Shown here piece by piece: positions 1 to 7,912 of a stretch of DNA of 64,000 bases. Origin of the DNA: Paenibacillus sp. FSL R5-0766 (GTDB lineage Bacteria; Bacillota; Bacilli; Paenibacillales; Paenibacillaceae); NCBI RefSeq assembly GCF_037971845.1, contig NZ_CP150227.1, positions 1,736,001 to 1,800,000 on the forward strand. The letters run 5' to 3'. Each line of letters opens with the position of its first letter. The first letter of the stretch is position 1. The notes below the pieces were generated by a model, which worked only from the letters and a program-made list of their open reading frames with translations, was not told where the DNA came from and did no database searches. Made by a program: the position numbers and the translations under genes.

Positions 1-83
1 GTTATTTAACTCAAGCCACCTGTCAGTTTAATGTACCAGCAAATGAAAGTGATTTAGTGGAATTTCAAAGGAAGTTAAGATAA
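1..83 (+). pseudogene. SMI1/KNR4 gene fragment (cut by window edge)
   Basis: Reading from base 3, the codons give about 26 residues (starting YLTQATCQFN and ending EFQRKLR) before a TAA at 81-83. The DNA matches 11358-11434, inside the intact SMI1/KNR4-like gene at 11267, with about six mismatches in 77 bases by eye. The match stops where the intact gene continues with GYKLPND, so this copy has lost most of its 3' part. A short motif reading GAATACAGGAACGTTAT follows at about 109, and the same motif follows the intact gene at about 11864. The 3' flank therefore seems to have been kept, with an internal deletion. The upstream end lies outside the window. Confidence 0.8.
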
Positions 84-166
84 GATCTATCCAAGCTGAT
101 AAGGTCATGAATACAGGAACGTTATCGGAAACCTGTGCAAAGTATATGATGAAAGATGGAATACCT

Positions 167-778
167 ATGAATAAAGATAATTCCAAACAAACTTTAATGA
201 TTATACTTCACGAGATTTATGGAATAAACGATCATATTAAGTACTTTAGTGACATGTTAATCAAGAAAGGTTTTGATGTCGTAATTCCAAATCTCATTGG
301 TCGGGAGCCATTTACATATGATGAAGAGGATAGGGCATATCAACATTTTTATAACAAAATTGGATTAACCCAAGCATTATCTAAAGTAGTAGATGTAGTA
401 AATCTTAAAAGAGATAAGTATGAATATATTTTCATTATAGGTTTTAGCGTAGGTGCAACAATTGCATGGATGAGTAGCGAGCATGGAGTCGATGGAATTA
501 TTGGATTTTATGGATCGAGAATAAGAAATTATTTAGAGATAGAACCAAGTTGTCCAACCTTATTAATTTTCGCAAGACATGAGGAATCAGTGAATGTATT
601 AGACTTAGAAGCAAAATTACGGAATAAAAAGCATACGAATATAAAAGTTATAGAAGCTGAACATGGATTTATGAACCCATATTATAGTGCATACAATAAC
701 CATGAGTGTGTGGAATGTATAGAGAAATGCAAGGAGTTTATTATGCAAATCGTCGAAGAAGACACAGTCATCCGATGA
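167..778 (+). CDS. dienelactone hydrolase family protein (alpha/beta hydrolase)
   Basis: A 203-residue alpha/beta hydrolase of the dienelactone hydrolase type. HEIYGIN near residue 14 matches the family's HE-x-[FY]-G-x-N strand motif. GFSVGA near residue 92 is the nucleophile elbow, with Ser where classical dienelactone hydrolases have Cys. EHGF near 165 supplies the catalytic His. The usual Asp strand reads FARHEES, so the acid may be Glu or may be missing. No signal peptide is visible, so it should be cytoplasmic. The start at 167 is preferred because bases upstream of it (an in-frame ATG at 107) lie in a repeated intergenic motif; 107 and 146 are alternatives. The stop overlaps the next gene by ATGA. 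The substrate is unknown. Confidence 0.75.
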   Translation: MNKDNSKQTLMIILHEIYGINDHIKYFSDMLIKKGFDVVIPNLIGREPFTYDEEDRAYQHFYNKIGLTQALSKVVDVVNLKRDKYEYIFIIGFSVGATIAWMSSEHGVDGIIGFYGSRIRNYLEIEPSCPTLLIFARHEESVNVLDLEAKLRNKKHTNIKVIEAEHGFMNPYYSAYNNHECVECIEKCKEFIMQIVEEDTVIR

Positions 779-1101
779 CAATGTATTCACGCTGCGGGAT
801 ATCAGAACAATTAGTTCTAATTTACGCTGTTTACTCTTTACTTATTGAGAAAGGAAGTGATCGTATTAGTAATATTGACAAGCGAAATAGACTTAGTGAA
901 GAAGTGTTCACTTATAAAACTGCTAAAGACAATAAAGTATTCATTTACTGGAAGGGAAAGCAAGTTACTATACTCTCTGGTAAGGCGAGTGATAAATTTT
1001 TAAAAGCAATAGAAGGAAAGGATCATAAGGGTACCCAATTAGTAATGGCCAAAATTACTGGAAATTTTAAACGCGGCAATGAGAAAGATAATAAATCATG
1101 A
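775..1101 (+). CDS. small conserved hypothetical protein
   Basis: A 108-residue soluble protein whose second half (KVFIYWKGKQ, then TGNFKRGNE near the end) resembles small uncharacterised Bacillales proteins; no function is known to me. The ATG at 775 overlaps the stop of the hydrolase gene (ATGA), so it may be translationally coupled. The conserved-looking part begins only around base 900, and the first 30 residues look less like real protein. The true start may be a rare codon near 865, where AAAGGAAG provides a ribosome binding site. It is rich in Lys and Gly. Start uncertain, gene likely real. Confidence 0.55.
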   Translation: MTMYSRCGISEQLVLIYAVYSLLIEKGSDRISNIDKRNRLSEEVFTYKTAKDNKVFIYWKGKQVTILSGKASDKFLKAIEGKDHKGTQLVMAKITGNFKRGNEKDNKS

Positions 1102-1206
1102 GTATTAAACAGCATGTTCACGAGAGGCTCAACAGTATGGACTGCAGATGTATTAACAACGATCATGGAACCGGGCAGTGAAACACTAAGAAATAGGAGG
1201 GTTCAT

Positions 1207-2124
1207 ATGAAAGCTGTGATTTGCACCAATTACGGACCGCCAGAAGTGCTACAGATGAAAGAGATGGAAAAGCCTAAACCGAAAGACCATGAGGTTTTAA
1301 TTAAAGTTTTTGCAGCTACTGCACATATTGGTGATACCCGTATTCGAAGAGCTGATCCATTCTTGGTGAGACTTGTATTTGGCATGCTCAAGCCCAGGAA
1401 AAATTTAATACTTGGCCTGGAAATATCCGGTGTGATCGAGTCGGTAGGGAAAGACGTACAATCCTTTAAGGAAGGAGACAAGGTCTTTGGGCTTACAGGG
1501 TTTTGTGGGGGTTATGCCGAATACATTTGTTTACCTGAAAAAGTGAAAAACGGAACCGGTGAAAAAAAAGGAATGGTTGCAATAAAGCCCAACCATTTAT
1601 CCTACGAAGAAGCTGCGGTCGTTCCATCGGGAGCACTTACAGCTTTGAAAAATTTGCAAAAAGCAAAGATCAAGCCAGGTCAGAAAATATTGATCAATGG
1701 AGCATCCGGTAGCCTTGGGACGTATGCAATTCAACTTGCGAAATACTATGAGGCAGAAGTCACAGCGGTGTGCAGTAAAAGTAATTTTGGATTGGTAGAA
1801 TCTATAGGAGCGGATAAAGTAATCGATTATACCGAAGAAGACTTTACGCAATCAGAAACGAAATACGATATCGTTTATGATGCCGTAATAAAAGCCAAAC
1901 CCTCACAATGCCAAAAAATCCTAACACCCAATGGTGTTTTTCTAAACAACAGTCGCCTTCCGAAAATGGAAGAAGCCGATTTACTCTTTCTCAAAGAGTT
2001 GATCGAGGAAAACAAACTAAAACCGATCATCGATCGAACCTATGCTTTGGATGAAATTGTGGAGGCCCACCGATATGTGGATACCGGGCGTAAGAGAGGC
2101 AATGTGGCAATAACGATCAGATAG
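1207..2124 (+). CDS. NAD(P)-dependent alcohol dehydrogenase / quinone oxidoreductase-like (MDR family)
   Basis: A 305-residue medium-chain dehydrogenase/reductase. The N-terminal GroES-like domain starts MKAVICTNYGPPEVLQ and carries the typical GLEISGVIESVG strand. The Rossmann fold has NGASGSLGTYAIQLAK around residues 164-179, the nucleotide-binding loop of zinc-independent quinone oxidoreductases. No structural-zinc Cys cluster is seen, so zinc-free NADPH-dependent reduction of quinones or enones is expected. The length is slightly short of the family's usual 320-340. The start at 1207 is set by AGGAGG at 1195-1200; an upstream in-frame extension to 1114 has no ribosome binding site. Cytoplasmic, apparently a single-gene unit. 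Confidence 0.85.
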   Translation: MKAVICTNYGPPEVLQMKEMEKPKPKDHEVLIKVFAATAHIGDTRIRRADPFLVRLVFGMLKPRKNLILGLEISGVIESVGKDVQSFKEGDKVFGLTGFCGGYAEYICLPEKVKNGTGEKKGMVAIKPNHLSYEEAAVVPSGALTALKNLQKAKIKPGQKILINGASGSLGTYAIQLAKYYEAEVTAVCSKSNFGLVESIGADKVIDYTEEDFTQSETKYDIVYDAVIKAKPSQCQKILTPNGVFLNNSRLPKMEEADLLFLKELIEENKLKPIIDRTYALDEIVEAHRYVDTGRKRGNVAITIR

Positions 2125-2162
2125 AATGCTTCCGCTGGGAGAAGAAGCCGCTGCCTTGTAGG

Positions 2163-2324
2163 TGCAGCGGCCGATTAGGGCAGGACAGTAAGGGCAGATG
2201 GCATTTCATCGATGATATCGAACCGAACGAAGATTTTGAAACAAAGCTAAAGATCGTTGACGAAGGTCATAAAGGAATGTTCTGGGGTGAACCGAATTAC
2301 AGAAGAATGACGAGTAAGAAATAA
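2163..2324 (+). pseudogene. 3' remnant of an unknown gene
   Basis: An open frame without a start codon reads GRWHFIDDIEP, then NEDFETK and GMFWGEPNYRRM before TAA at 2322. The composition (Trp, acidic patches, codon bias) looks like real protein, but no ATG, GTG or TTG with a ribosome binding site precedes it. I read it as the C-terminal remnant of a lost gene next to the broken phosphotransferase gene. The family was not recognised. Confidence 0.4.
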
Positions 2325-2409
2325 ACGGAATGATGGAGAGATTCATTGATACATTATAGACAGAATGCCGATAAACGAACTGCCAATTTCATAGATAAGG
2401 GTGATCAAT

Positions 2410-2994
2410 ATGGAACGAGGACTCATTATATTTTTGAACGGAACGTCAAGTTCGGGGAAGACAAGCATTGCGATGGAAATGAAAAATCAGGGAGACATTC
2501 CGTTTCATCATCTATCTGTAGATCAATTTCTCCATAATTATGATCATTTTATCGATACTACATATCCAGATATGAAGCCGACAAGAGAAGTGGAACACCA
2601 TGTGATGACAGATATCCTGTTCGACCCCATCAATTCGTTGTACTGTGCAACCATTAAACTGTTTTCGGAGATGGGTTTGAATGTCATCGTGGATACGGTC
2701 ATCAGCAATGACAAGTGGTTTAATGATTTTTATGAGTTACTATCGGATTATCCGATATTGTTTGTAGGCGTGCAGTGCTCGAAAGAAGAACTCACCAGAA
2801 GAGAGTAGAGCAGGGGAGATCGCGAGATTGGACTTGCCCATTCCCAGTTCGACTACATCTACTCCTATGATGAATATGATCTGGAAGTGAATACGGAAAA
2901 GCTTAGCTCAGCTGCATGTGCAGAAAAGATATTAAGTTATATGAAATCTGATCAGGAATACTTGGCATTTAAGAAGTTAAGCAGAAGAGGTTGA
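2410..2994 (+). pseudogene. chloramphenicol phosphotransferase-like protein, interrupted by an in-frame TAG
   Basis: Reads as one 194-residue P-loop kinase-like protein in a single frame except for TAG at 2806-2808. The P-loop NGTSSSGKT lies at residues 10-18. VDQFL (near 35) and VDTVISND follow the chloramphenicol phosphotransferase pattern. After the stop the same frame continues SRGDREIGLAHSQFD, the conserved segment that normally follows RRE-K-x-RGDR, so a single AAG to TAG change would explain it. The ATG at 2410 has AAGGGTG upstream. If read as is, only the first 132 residues are made, lacking the conserved RGDR segment. Members phosphorylate chloramphenicol or act as general nucleotide-binding kinases; the substrate here is unknown. 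A shorter remnant of a related gene lies at 17890. Confidence 0.85.
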
Positions 2995-3036
2995 AGCTGA
3001 TTGCGTCAGATCATATGATATCCATTCCAATGAAAG

Positions 3037-3408
3037 TTAGGGATTCGGCCAAATCTTTTTCTTAGCGTTGCCAGGACCTAATAAGTAGATTTCATCAACA
3101 CTCCCATAAGGATTAGAAAATGAAATTGTGAAGTCTTTACTACCACCGATAGGAAGTTTACTGCCTTTAATCTGAATGAAAAGTGAATTGTTATGATGTG
3201 AGAGGTAGTATCCGTGATATCTGCTAATACTGTCTGCAAATCCACCTTTTACCGTAATAAGCTCAGGAGAAACTTCAGTTCTCGTAACCATTGTCTCCTC
3301 AGGATCGACAACCTTGTTCAACATATAAAATCCAATGATAATAGGAACAACGACAATAATAACTGCGCTAACAATAATGCTAAACTTCATGTTTGGTCGC
3401 ATATTCAT
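3037..3408 (-). CDS. membrane-anchored hypothetical protein
   Basis: A 123-residue protein with one N-terminal membrane segment (about residues 9-29, rich in Ile and Val) and an extracellular domain predicted to be beta-rich, ending KKKIWPNP. The ATG is preceded by GAGGTGAATC on the minus strand. The domain contains SFSNPYGSVDEIYLLGPGN, which suggests an extracytoplasmic sandwich fold, but I do not recognise the family. It stands alone, convergent with the broken phosphotransferase gene. Function unknown. Confidence 0.65.
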   Translation of the reverse strand: MNMRPNMKFSIIVSAVIIVVVPIIIGFYMLNKVVDPEETMVTRTEVSPELITVKGGFADSISRYHGYYLSHHNNSLFIQIKGSKLPIGGSKDFTISFSNPYGSVDEIYLLGPGNAKKKIWPNP

Positions 3409-3568
3409 GATTCACCTCATAATTAGATGATATGAATCGATGTCTCAATACTCATTGGGCATCGATTTATTGTATTTAATCAGAACAGAATTCTACGTTT
3501 AGAAATATTAGGCTCATTTAAATAATATACTAATTCATTTTTTTTGTAGAGATAGGGGGAGGTCACCG

Positions 3569-3862
3569 ATGGAAATTAACGCTAAGAATCCAGAAGATCA
3601 TATTCAATACATGTTACAGGCAATCATTGAAAAAACACAATCCATTATCAACGATAGTCATAAACAATCCTTTGGCTCTTTGGAGTATTTCTTGGAGCAC
3701 ATTATAGCGTATCGGGATGAACAACAATACATGTCTAACGAGTGGCATATCCGCACACCGCGCTGGCTAGGGGAGTATGGAAATACGCCGGAGGAAGAAG
3801 AGCTTCTTTCAGACATTTACCGACTGCAAGCGTATATCGCTGAGACATTAAAGGGCGAATAA
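3569..3862 (+). CDS. hypothetical protein (97 aa)
   Basis: A 97-residue soluble acidic protein, probably helical, with no recognised domain. AGGGGGAGGT lies just upstream of the ATG at 3569. It contains an Arg/Trp patch, HIRTPRWLGEYG, and an acidic C-terminus. It precedes the siderophore uptake genes but is separated from them by a regulatory region, so it is probably not part of that operon. Function unknown. Confidence 0.6.
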   Translation: MEINAKNPEDHIQYMLQAIIEKTQSIINDSHKQSFGSLEYFLEHIIAYRDEQQYMSNEWHIRTPRWLGEYGNTPEEEELLSDIYRLQAYIAETLKGE

Positions 3863-3872
3863 GTCGCTCGCC

Positions 3873-3902
3873 ATGTCGCATTAGTCCGGCTCAAATGTCG
3901 CA
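3873..3902 (+). promoter_or_regulatory. ATGTCGCA direct repeat (candidate Btr operator) upstream of the siderophore operon
   Basis: ATGTCGCA occurs at 3873-3880 and again at 3895-3902, on the same face of the helix (22 bp apart). A TATACT -10 sits at 3935-3940, and the -35 position has no good match, which suits an activator-dependent promoter. A related pair of ATGTC sites sits at 5752 and 5775, ahead of the AraC-type regulator gene. The second half-site of each pair shares CTCAAATGTC followed by AAAA. AraC-type regulators bind direct repeats with this kind of spacing; the assignment to Btr is inferred. Confidence 0.45.
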
Positions 3903-3953
3903 AAAGTACATGGTAACGTGATGTGGAGATCGTTTATACTCTCTTTATGTTTC

Positions 3954-3972
3954 GATAATGAAAATCATTATC
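3954..3972 (+). promoter_or_regulatory. Fur box
   Basis: GATAATGAAAATCATTATC matches the classical 19-bp Fur box (GATAATGATAATCATTATC) at 18 of 19 positions. It lies between the TATACT -10 at 3935 and the start codon at 3999, so Fur-Fe would block transcription of the siderophore-binding lipoprotein gene when iron is plentiful. Confidence 0.9.
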
Positions 3973-3998
3973 AGTATTATACATAAGGGGGATTCATC

Positions 3999-5039
3999 AT
4001 GAATCAAGGAACGAAGGGGCAGGTTGCCGGAAGCAAGGCATATGCTGCTCACAAATCACGATTATTCATGGGCTTGATGTTGGCCCTTATTCTAGTCCTG
4101 ACGGCTTGCGGTGCCGCAACAGGTACAGATAGCGGTAAGCAATCTGCAGCAACGCCAGCGGAGACACCTGCGAATGCGGAAACGCAAACGGATGGAGCGT
4201 TTCCCGTAACGATCAAGGGCATGAAGGGTGACATTACTCTAAACGAAAAACCGAAGAGAATTGCAATTCTTGATGTTAAGTTCTTGGATCAGATGTTAGC
4301 GATTGGCGAGAAGCCAGCAGGAAGTGTTATTGCAGGAGGGAATACCGATTTTCCAGAATATTTAGGAGACCAACCGAATGGCGTAGAAGTTCTGGGTACA
4401 CGGGACGAGCCTAACCTGGAAGCGATTGTAGCACTCGACCCAGATCTGATCATCATGACCGACTTCCAGGAGAAACAGTATGAAAGTGTAAGCAAAATTG
4501 CACCTACCCTGGTACTCGATTTCTACGAAGACTGGCGTGATACGTTAGCTACCGTGGCTAAGATTACAGACAAGCAGGACGAGGCAGAGAAAGTGCGTAC
4601 AGCGTATGAAGAGAAAATCGCCGGGCTGAAGACAAAATTGTCAGAGAAGCTGGGTGATGAAACGGTGGCGATCATTCGTCCACGAAAAGAAGGAATTCGT
4701 GTTCACGGTATTGAGCACCGCATTGGCGGTATTATGTACAATGACTTGGGGCTGAAGATGCCTGCTATGGTACAGGAGATTAATGAAGATGGTTCCGTAG
4801 AAATCTCGATGGAAAAAGTGCCTGAGATCGGGGCAGATCGTTATTTTGTGCTGTCGGATGAACTGTTTGCGGCAGAAGCGGAGGCGATGGTGAACAATCC
4901 GGTATGGCAGTCTCTTGATGCTGTGAAAAATAACCGCACGTATGACGTAAACTCCACACTGTGGATTGCATACTACGGACCGCTTGCGATTAATCTGATT
5001 GTAGATCAGGCATCGGAAGCCCTGCTCGGATCGAATTAA
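3999..5039 (+). CDS. ferri-siderophore ABC transporter substrate-binding lipoprotein
   Basis: A 346-residue lipoprotein with a signal peptide and lipobox LTAC (Cys37), followed by a Ser/Thr/Ala/Gly linker and a FecB/FhuD-type periplasmic-binding domain. KRIAILDVKFLDQMLAIG and VALDPDLIIMTDF are typical of the family that captures ferric siderophores outside the membrane. The start at 3999 has AAGGGGGATTC upstream. It sits directly behind a Fur box and one base ahead of a FhuF-like reductase gene. The regulator two genes downstream ends in a domain of the same family, so both may bind the same siderophore. No permease or ATPase gene is adjacent; those must be elsewhere. Confidence 0.9.
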   Translation: MNQGTKGQVAGSKAYAAHKSRLFMGLMLALILVLTACGAATGTDSGKQSAATPAETPANAETQTDGAFPVTIKGMKGDITLNEKPKRIAILDVKFLDQMLAIGEKPAGSVIAGGNTDFPEYLGDQPNGVEVLGTRDEPNLEAIVALDPDLIIMTDFQEKQYESVSKIAPTLVLDFYEDWRDTLATVAKITDKQDEAEKVRTAYEEKIAGLKTKLSEKLGDETVAIIRPRKEGIRVHGIEHRIGGIMYNDLGLKMPAMVQEINEDGSVEISMEKVPEIGADRYFVLSDELFAAEAEAMVNNPVWQSLDAVKNNRTYDVNSTLWIAYYGPLAINLIVDQASEALLGSN

Positions 5040-5040
5040 T

Positions 5041-5817
5041 ATGAACCGATATCTCTCGACAGACTTATGGAAAGAGACGGTAGAGGATTATTCGATTTTG
5101 CTCGGTGAGCCGCCTGAACATAGTGTCCGTACCATTGCTCTGAGTGAGTTGCATGACGAAAAGGCGTGCCGAGAGTATATCCGCTGGTTTCAGAACTATA
5201 TCGATGCGCCTGACATGAAAGTCGCAGCCTCCATGTTAGCCAAGCGACTTGGCTATCTGTGGACGGCTCCGCTGGTGACCGCAATGACATTTCATCATCA
5301 GCATGTAACCTTTCAGCTGGAGAACAGCTTTCTCTATCATCCGGTACTCTCAGATCAGGAGGGCGGTACACGGTTTCCTTTTCTAGCGGTGAATGGAATT
5401 CAGGCTGAAGAACTAACGGGAGACAGAGCCATGTGGCGGGAAAAGGTGGCCCAGGAGATGTTTGCGGTACAGCTTACACCACTGTTAAAAACGCTTGCTG
5501 CAATTGCACCTCTTTCGATGAGTATTCTCTGGGAGAATATTATGGTACGGATTGGCCGACTATTCGCTCCTGATGAAGCCGAGACAGAGCAGGAAAGTAA
5601 GATCATCCGAGAGGACTTTTCCTATCTGACGCAGGTGGCATCCGGGGAGGTGTTTGGTGAGAGGAAGAATCCGTTAACCCGCTTCACCGATTGTAAGAAC
5701 AATGTGCATGTTGCCAAAAGTGAGAGGATTACCTGCTGTTTCTATTACCAGATGTCAGGGGAATATTGTCTCAAATGTCCGAAAATTGACAATGAGAAAG
5801 AATCTCAATTAAAATGA
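5041..5817 (+). CDS. FhuF-like (2Fe-2S) ferric-siderophore reductase
   Basis: A 258-residue cytoplasmic protein of the FhuF/IucA-C-terminal type. The C-terminus holds C232, C233, C243 and C246 in the pattern C-C-x9-C-x2-C, the 2Fe-2S ligand set of FhuF-like ferric reductases that release iron from imported siderophores. The start codon lies one base after the stop of the binding-protein gene, without a clear ribosome binding site, so translational coupling is likely. An imperfect palindrome TGAGA-n5-TCTCA near its 3' end, and ATGTC repeats at 5752 and 5775, may regulate the next gene. Confidence 0.85.
   Translation: MNRYLSTDLWKETVEDYSILLGEPPEHSVRTIALSELHDEKACREYIRWFQNYIDAPDMKVAASMLAKRLGYLWTAPLVTAMTFHHQHVTFQLENSFLYHPVLSDQEGGTRFPFLAVNGIQAEELTGDRAMWREKVAQEMFAVQLTPLLKTLAAIAPLSMSILWENIMVRIGRLFAPDEAETEQESKIIREDFSYLTQVASGEVFGERKNPLTRFTDCKNNVHVAKSERITCCFYYQMSGEYCLKCPKIDNEKESQLK
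5752..5779 (+). promoter_or_regulatory. second ATGTC direct repeat (candidate Btr operator)
   Basis: ATGTC at 5752 and 5775 lies inside the 3' end of the FhuF-like gene, about 80-110 bp ahead of the Btr-like regulator start. CTCAAATGTC followed by CGAAAA here resembles the CTCAAATGTC and GCAAAA at 3891-3905 upstream of the operon. It may be an autoregulatory site. Spacing is 23 bp rather than 22. Confidence 0.35.
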
Positions 5818-5859
5818 CAACAGCAACAACTTACTTGCTATTGTCAGGAGATGAGAGAA

Positions 5860-7581
5860 ATGCCGCTGCAAGAACAGACAAGTCTATGGAGTGATACAAC
5901 GATCAAGATGCTTGACGGGTATAGCGGTACTTTGCAGACAGGCAGCGTTTTACACGAAACGGATTTAACTTCAAATGTGCTGCTGCTGGCATATGGAGGG
6001 GAAGGGGAGCTTGCAATGGATGGCGAGGGTTGCCACATTGGAGCTTCTTTTGCCTGTCATGTGGTGAAGGGATCATCCTTTACGCTGACGGCCAGATCAG
6101 AGGACATTCATTATATTGTCATTATGTACAAGGCTTCTTCCATAGAGGGAGCCTCTCTTGTTGTACCTTCATATCGCAAGCATCCGCTGCGCAGGTCATT
6201 TGTTCAAAACTCGGCAACCCATGCGGAATGGATCGAAAACGCCGAGAAAATCGTTGCCAAATGGCGCCGTGGTGAAGGACTGGAACGTTTCTATGCCAAC
6301 GCTTTGCTCCAAGGAATGATCTACGAGCTAATCATGGAGTATGAACGGGGTCAAGGCGGAGCAGAGTCCGACATGGTGGATGTAGTCGCTTCTTATATCA
6401 CATCGCACTATCGTCAGAATTTGGAGCTAAAAGAGCTGGCAGCCCTGGCGGGCTGTAGTGTAAGACAGCTGCAGCGACGATTCAAACAAGAGAAGCAGCT
6501 TGGACCGATGGAATACGTCATTCAGCTGCGTATGGAAAGTGCCTCACGCATGCTGCGTCATACGGATGCCTCCATTGGGGAAATTGCTGAAAAAATGGGC
6601 TACCGCGACATGTATTATTTCAGCAGAGCATTTAAAAAATATAATGGCGTCCCACCGCTACATTATCGGCATGCCGCCGCTTCGAGAAGAGATGCAGACT
6701 ATGCGAATGCTTTGCTGCAAAATCGTACAGCTTCTTCCTATGAATCAGCCGAAGGCCCGGTCATCTGCCATATGCGCGGGGAGTACACCGTCACCGAAAT
6801 ACCACAGCGTATCGCTGTCCTCGATGTGCAATATGCTGATCATTTGCTTGCACTAGGCTTGTCTCCGGTAGGAAGTGTCGGACTAGGAAGTACCGTGTTA
6901 ACGTTCCCTCAATCACTTCGGGCAGGACTCCAGCATACAGCATTACTTGGTACGTATGAATACCCCGATCTTCCGGCGGTAGAGCGACTTACGCCGGATC
7001 TGATTATCTGCACCGAGGTTCATGAGCAGTATCTTGAACGGTTAAGCCAGATCGCTCCAGTGCTCATGTTCAAGCGTAATGAAAACTGGCAGACCATCCT
7101 GAGTCTATTCGGTGAACTGACAGACAAGCGTGCAGAGGCCAAGCAGATTATCGCGGATTATCATCGCCGAACAGCTTTGCTATCCGAGGAATTGTCCTCT
7201 GTACTGGCAGGAAAAAGTGTGGCATTGATTCGTCCACTCGATTCCCTCGTGCGCGTCCATTCTGCTGCTCATCGCACAGGCGCTGTGCTGTACCGGGATC
7301 TGGGTATGCCCGTTCCGTTGTTTGTAGCAGATACTTCCGACACGGCCTATCATATCTCGGTTGAGAGATTACCGGCTGTACAAGCTAGCCACTACTTTTT
7401 GCTGAGTAATGAGTTTATGCAAGATGGAATATCTGCCACAGAGCAACGTGTCTGGGGGATGCTTGATACAGATGAGCGACAGCAAATATACTCCGTAGAT
7501 GCCGCGACATGGATCGGTTGTTATGGGCCAACAGGCATCAATGGCATTGTGGACCAAATTGAACAGGCGTTGTTGGCTTGA
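5860..7581 (+). CDS. btr: Btr-like AraC-family regulator fused to a siderophore-binding domain
   Basis: A 573-residue fusion. The N-terminal cupin-like part (about 1-165) is followed by an AraC-type double helix-turn-helix at about 173-270 (LKELAALAGCSVRQLQRRF and IGEIAEKMGYRDMYYFSRAF). Then comes a FecB-type binding domain (about 305-573) resembling the lipoprotein at 3999 but without any signal peptide, so it acts in the cytoplasm. This is the architecture of Bacillus subtilis Btr, which senses ferri-bacillibactin and activates its uptake genes. The start at 5860 is preferred over 5851 because AGGAG at 5846-5850 needs the nine-base spacing. It probably activates the two genes just upstream. 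The exact ligand cannot be told from sequence. Confidence 0.85.
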   Translation: MPLQEQTSLWSDTTIKMLDGYSGTLQTGSVLHETDLTSNVLLLAYGGEGELAMDGEGCHIGASFACHVVKGSSFTLTARSEDIHYIVIMYKASSIEGASLVVPSYRKHPLRRSFVQNSATHAEWIENAEKIVAKWRRGEGLERFYANALLQGMIYELIMEYERGQGGAESDMVDVVASYITSHYRQNLELKELAALAGCSVRQLQRRFKQEKQLGPMEYVIQLRMESASRMLRHTDASIGEIAEKMGYRDMYYFSRAFKKYNGVPPLHYRHAAASRRDADYANALLQNRTASSYESAEGPVICHMRGEYTVTEIPQRIAVLDVQYADHLLALGLSPVGSVGLGSTVLTFPQSLRAGLQHTALLGTYEYPDLPAVERLTPDLIICTEVHEQYLERLSQIAPVLMFKRNENWQTILSLFGELTDKRAEAKQIIADYHRRTALLSEELSSVLAGKSVALIRPLDSLVRVHSAAHRTGAVLYRDLGMPVPLFVADTSDTAYHISVERLPAVQASHYFLLSNEFMQDGISATEQRVWGMLDTDERQQIYSVDAATWIGCYGPTGINGIVDQIEQALLA

Positions 7582-7614
7582 TAGGTAGTTGTTGGCACTA
7601 TCCCGCTTGCAGCG

Positions 7615-7639
7615 AAAGGTGGTACGCTCTACCTTTTTT
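7615..7639 (+). terminator. terminator 1 after Btr-like gene
   Basis: AAAGGT pairs with ACCTTT around a short loop and runs into a stretch of six T. Confidence 0.6.
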
Positions 7640-7668
7640 AAAGTTGATAGGTTCCAAAAGTATCGGAA

Positions 7669-7712
7669 GGTCTTCGGATTCCCTATGGGATGAAGGAGGA
7701 CCTTTTTGTTTT
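7669..7712 (+). terminator. terminator 2 after Btr-like gene
   Basis: GGTC, CTTC and ATTCCC pair with GGGAT, GAAG and GACC around the loop TAT, then TTTTTGTTTT follows. A strong intrinsic terminator in tandem with the weaker one before it. Confidence 0.75.
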
Positions 7713-7912
7713 ATTACTATAACGAAAGGTTCGACTGCATACTCGCGTCTTGTACAACCCTGCATATATTCAGCGTATTCAAAGCCCATTGGATCGATTG
7801 GATACGGGGTTGAGAAAACTAATAAATCTCCCTTATTCGCCAATTACCTTTCTCAATTGTAACAATATGGGTTATCATATACGTAGTTCAGGCACTATTA
7901 GGAGGGGATTCA

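Larger units (their letters stand above)
7582..7912. other. intergenic region with two terminators
   Basis: About 330 bases without a convincing gene; short open frames on both strands lack ribosome binding sites. It holds two Rho-independent terminators downstream of the regulator gene and then an AT-rich stretch that probably carries the promoter of the gene at 7913. Confidence 0.6.

Noticed and set aside
7578..7862. Plus-strand frame of 94 residues after the Btr-like gene
   Set aside because: It runs through two terminators and lacks a start signal; the composition looks random.
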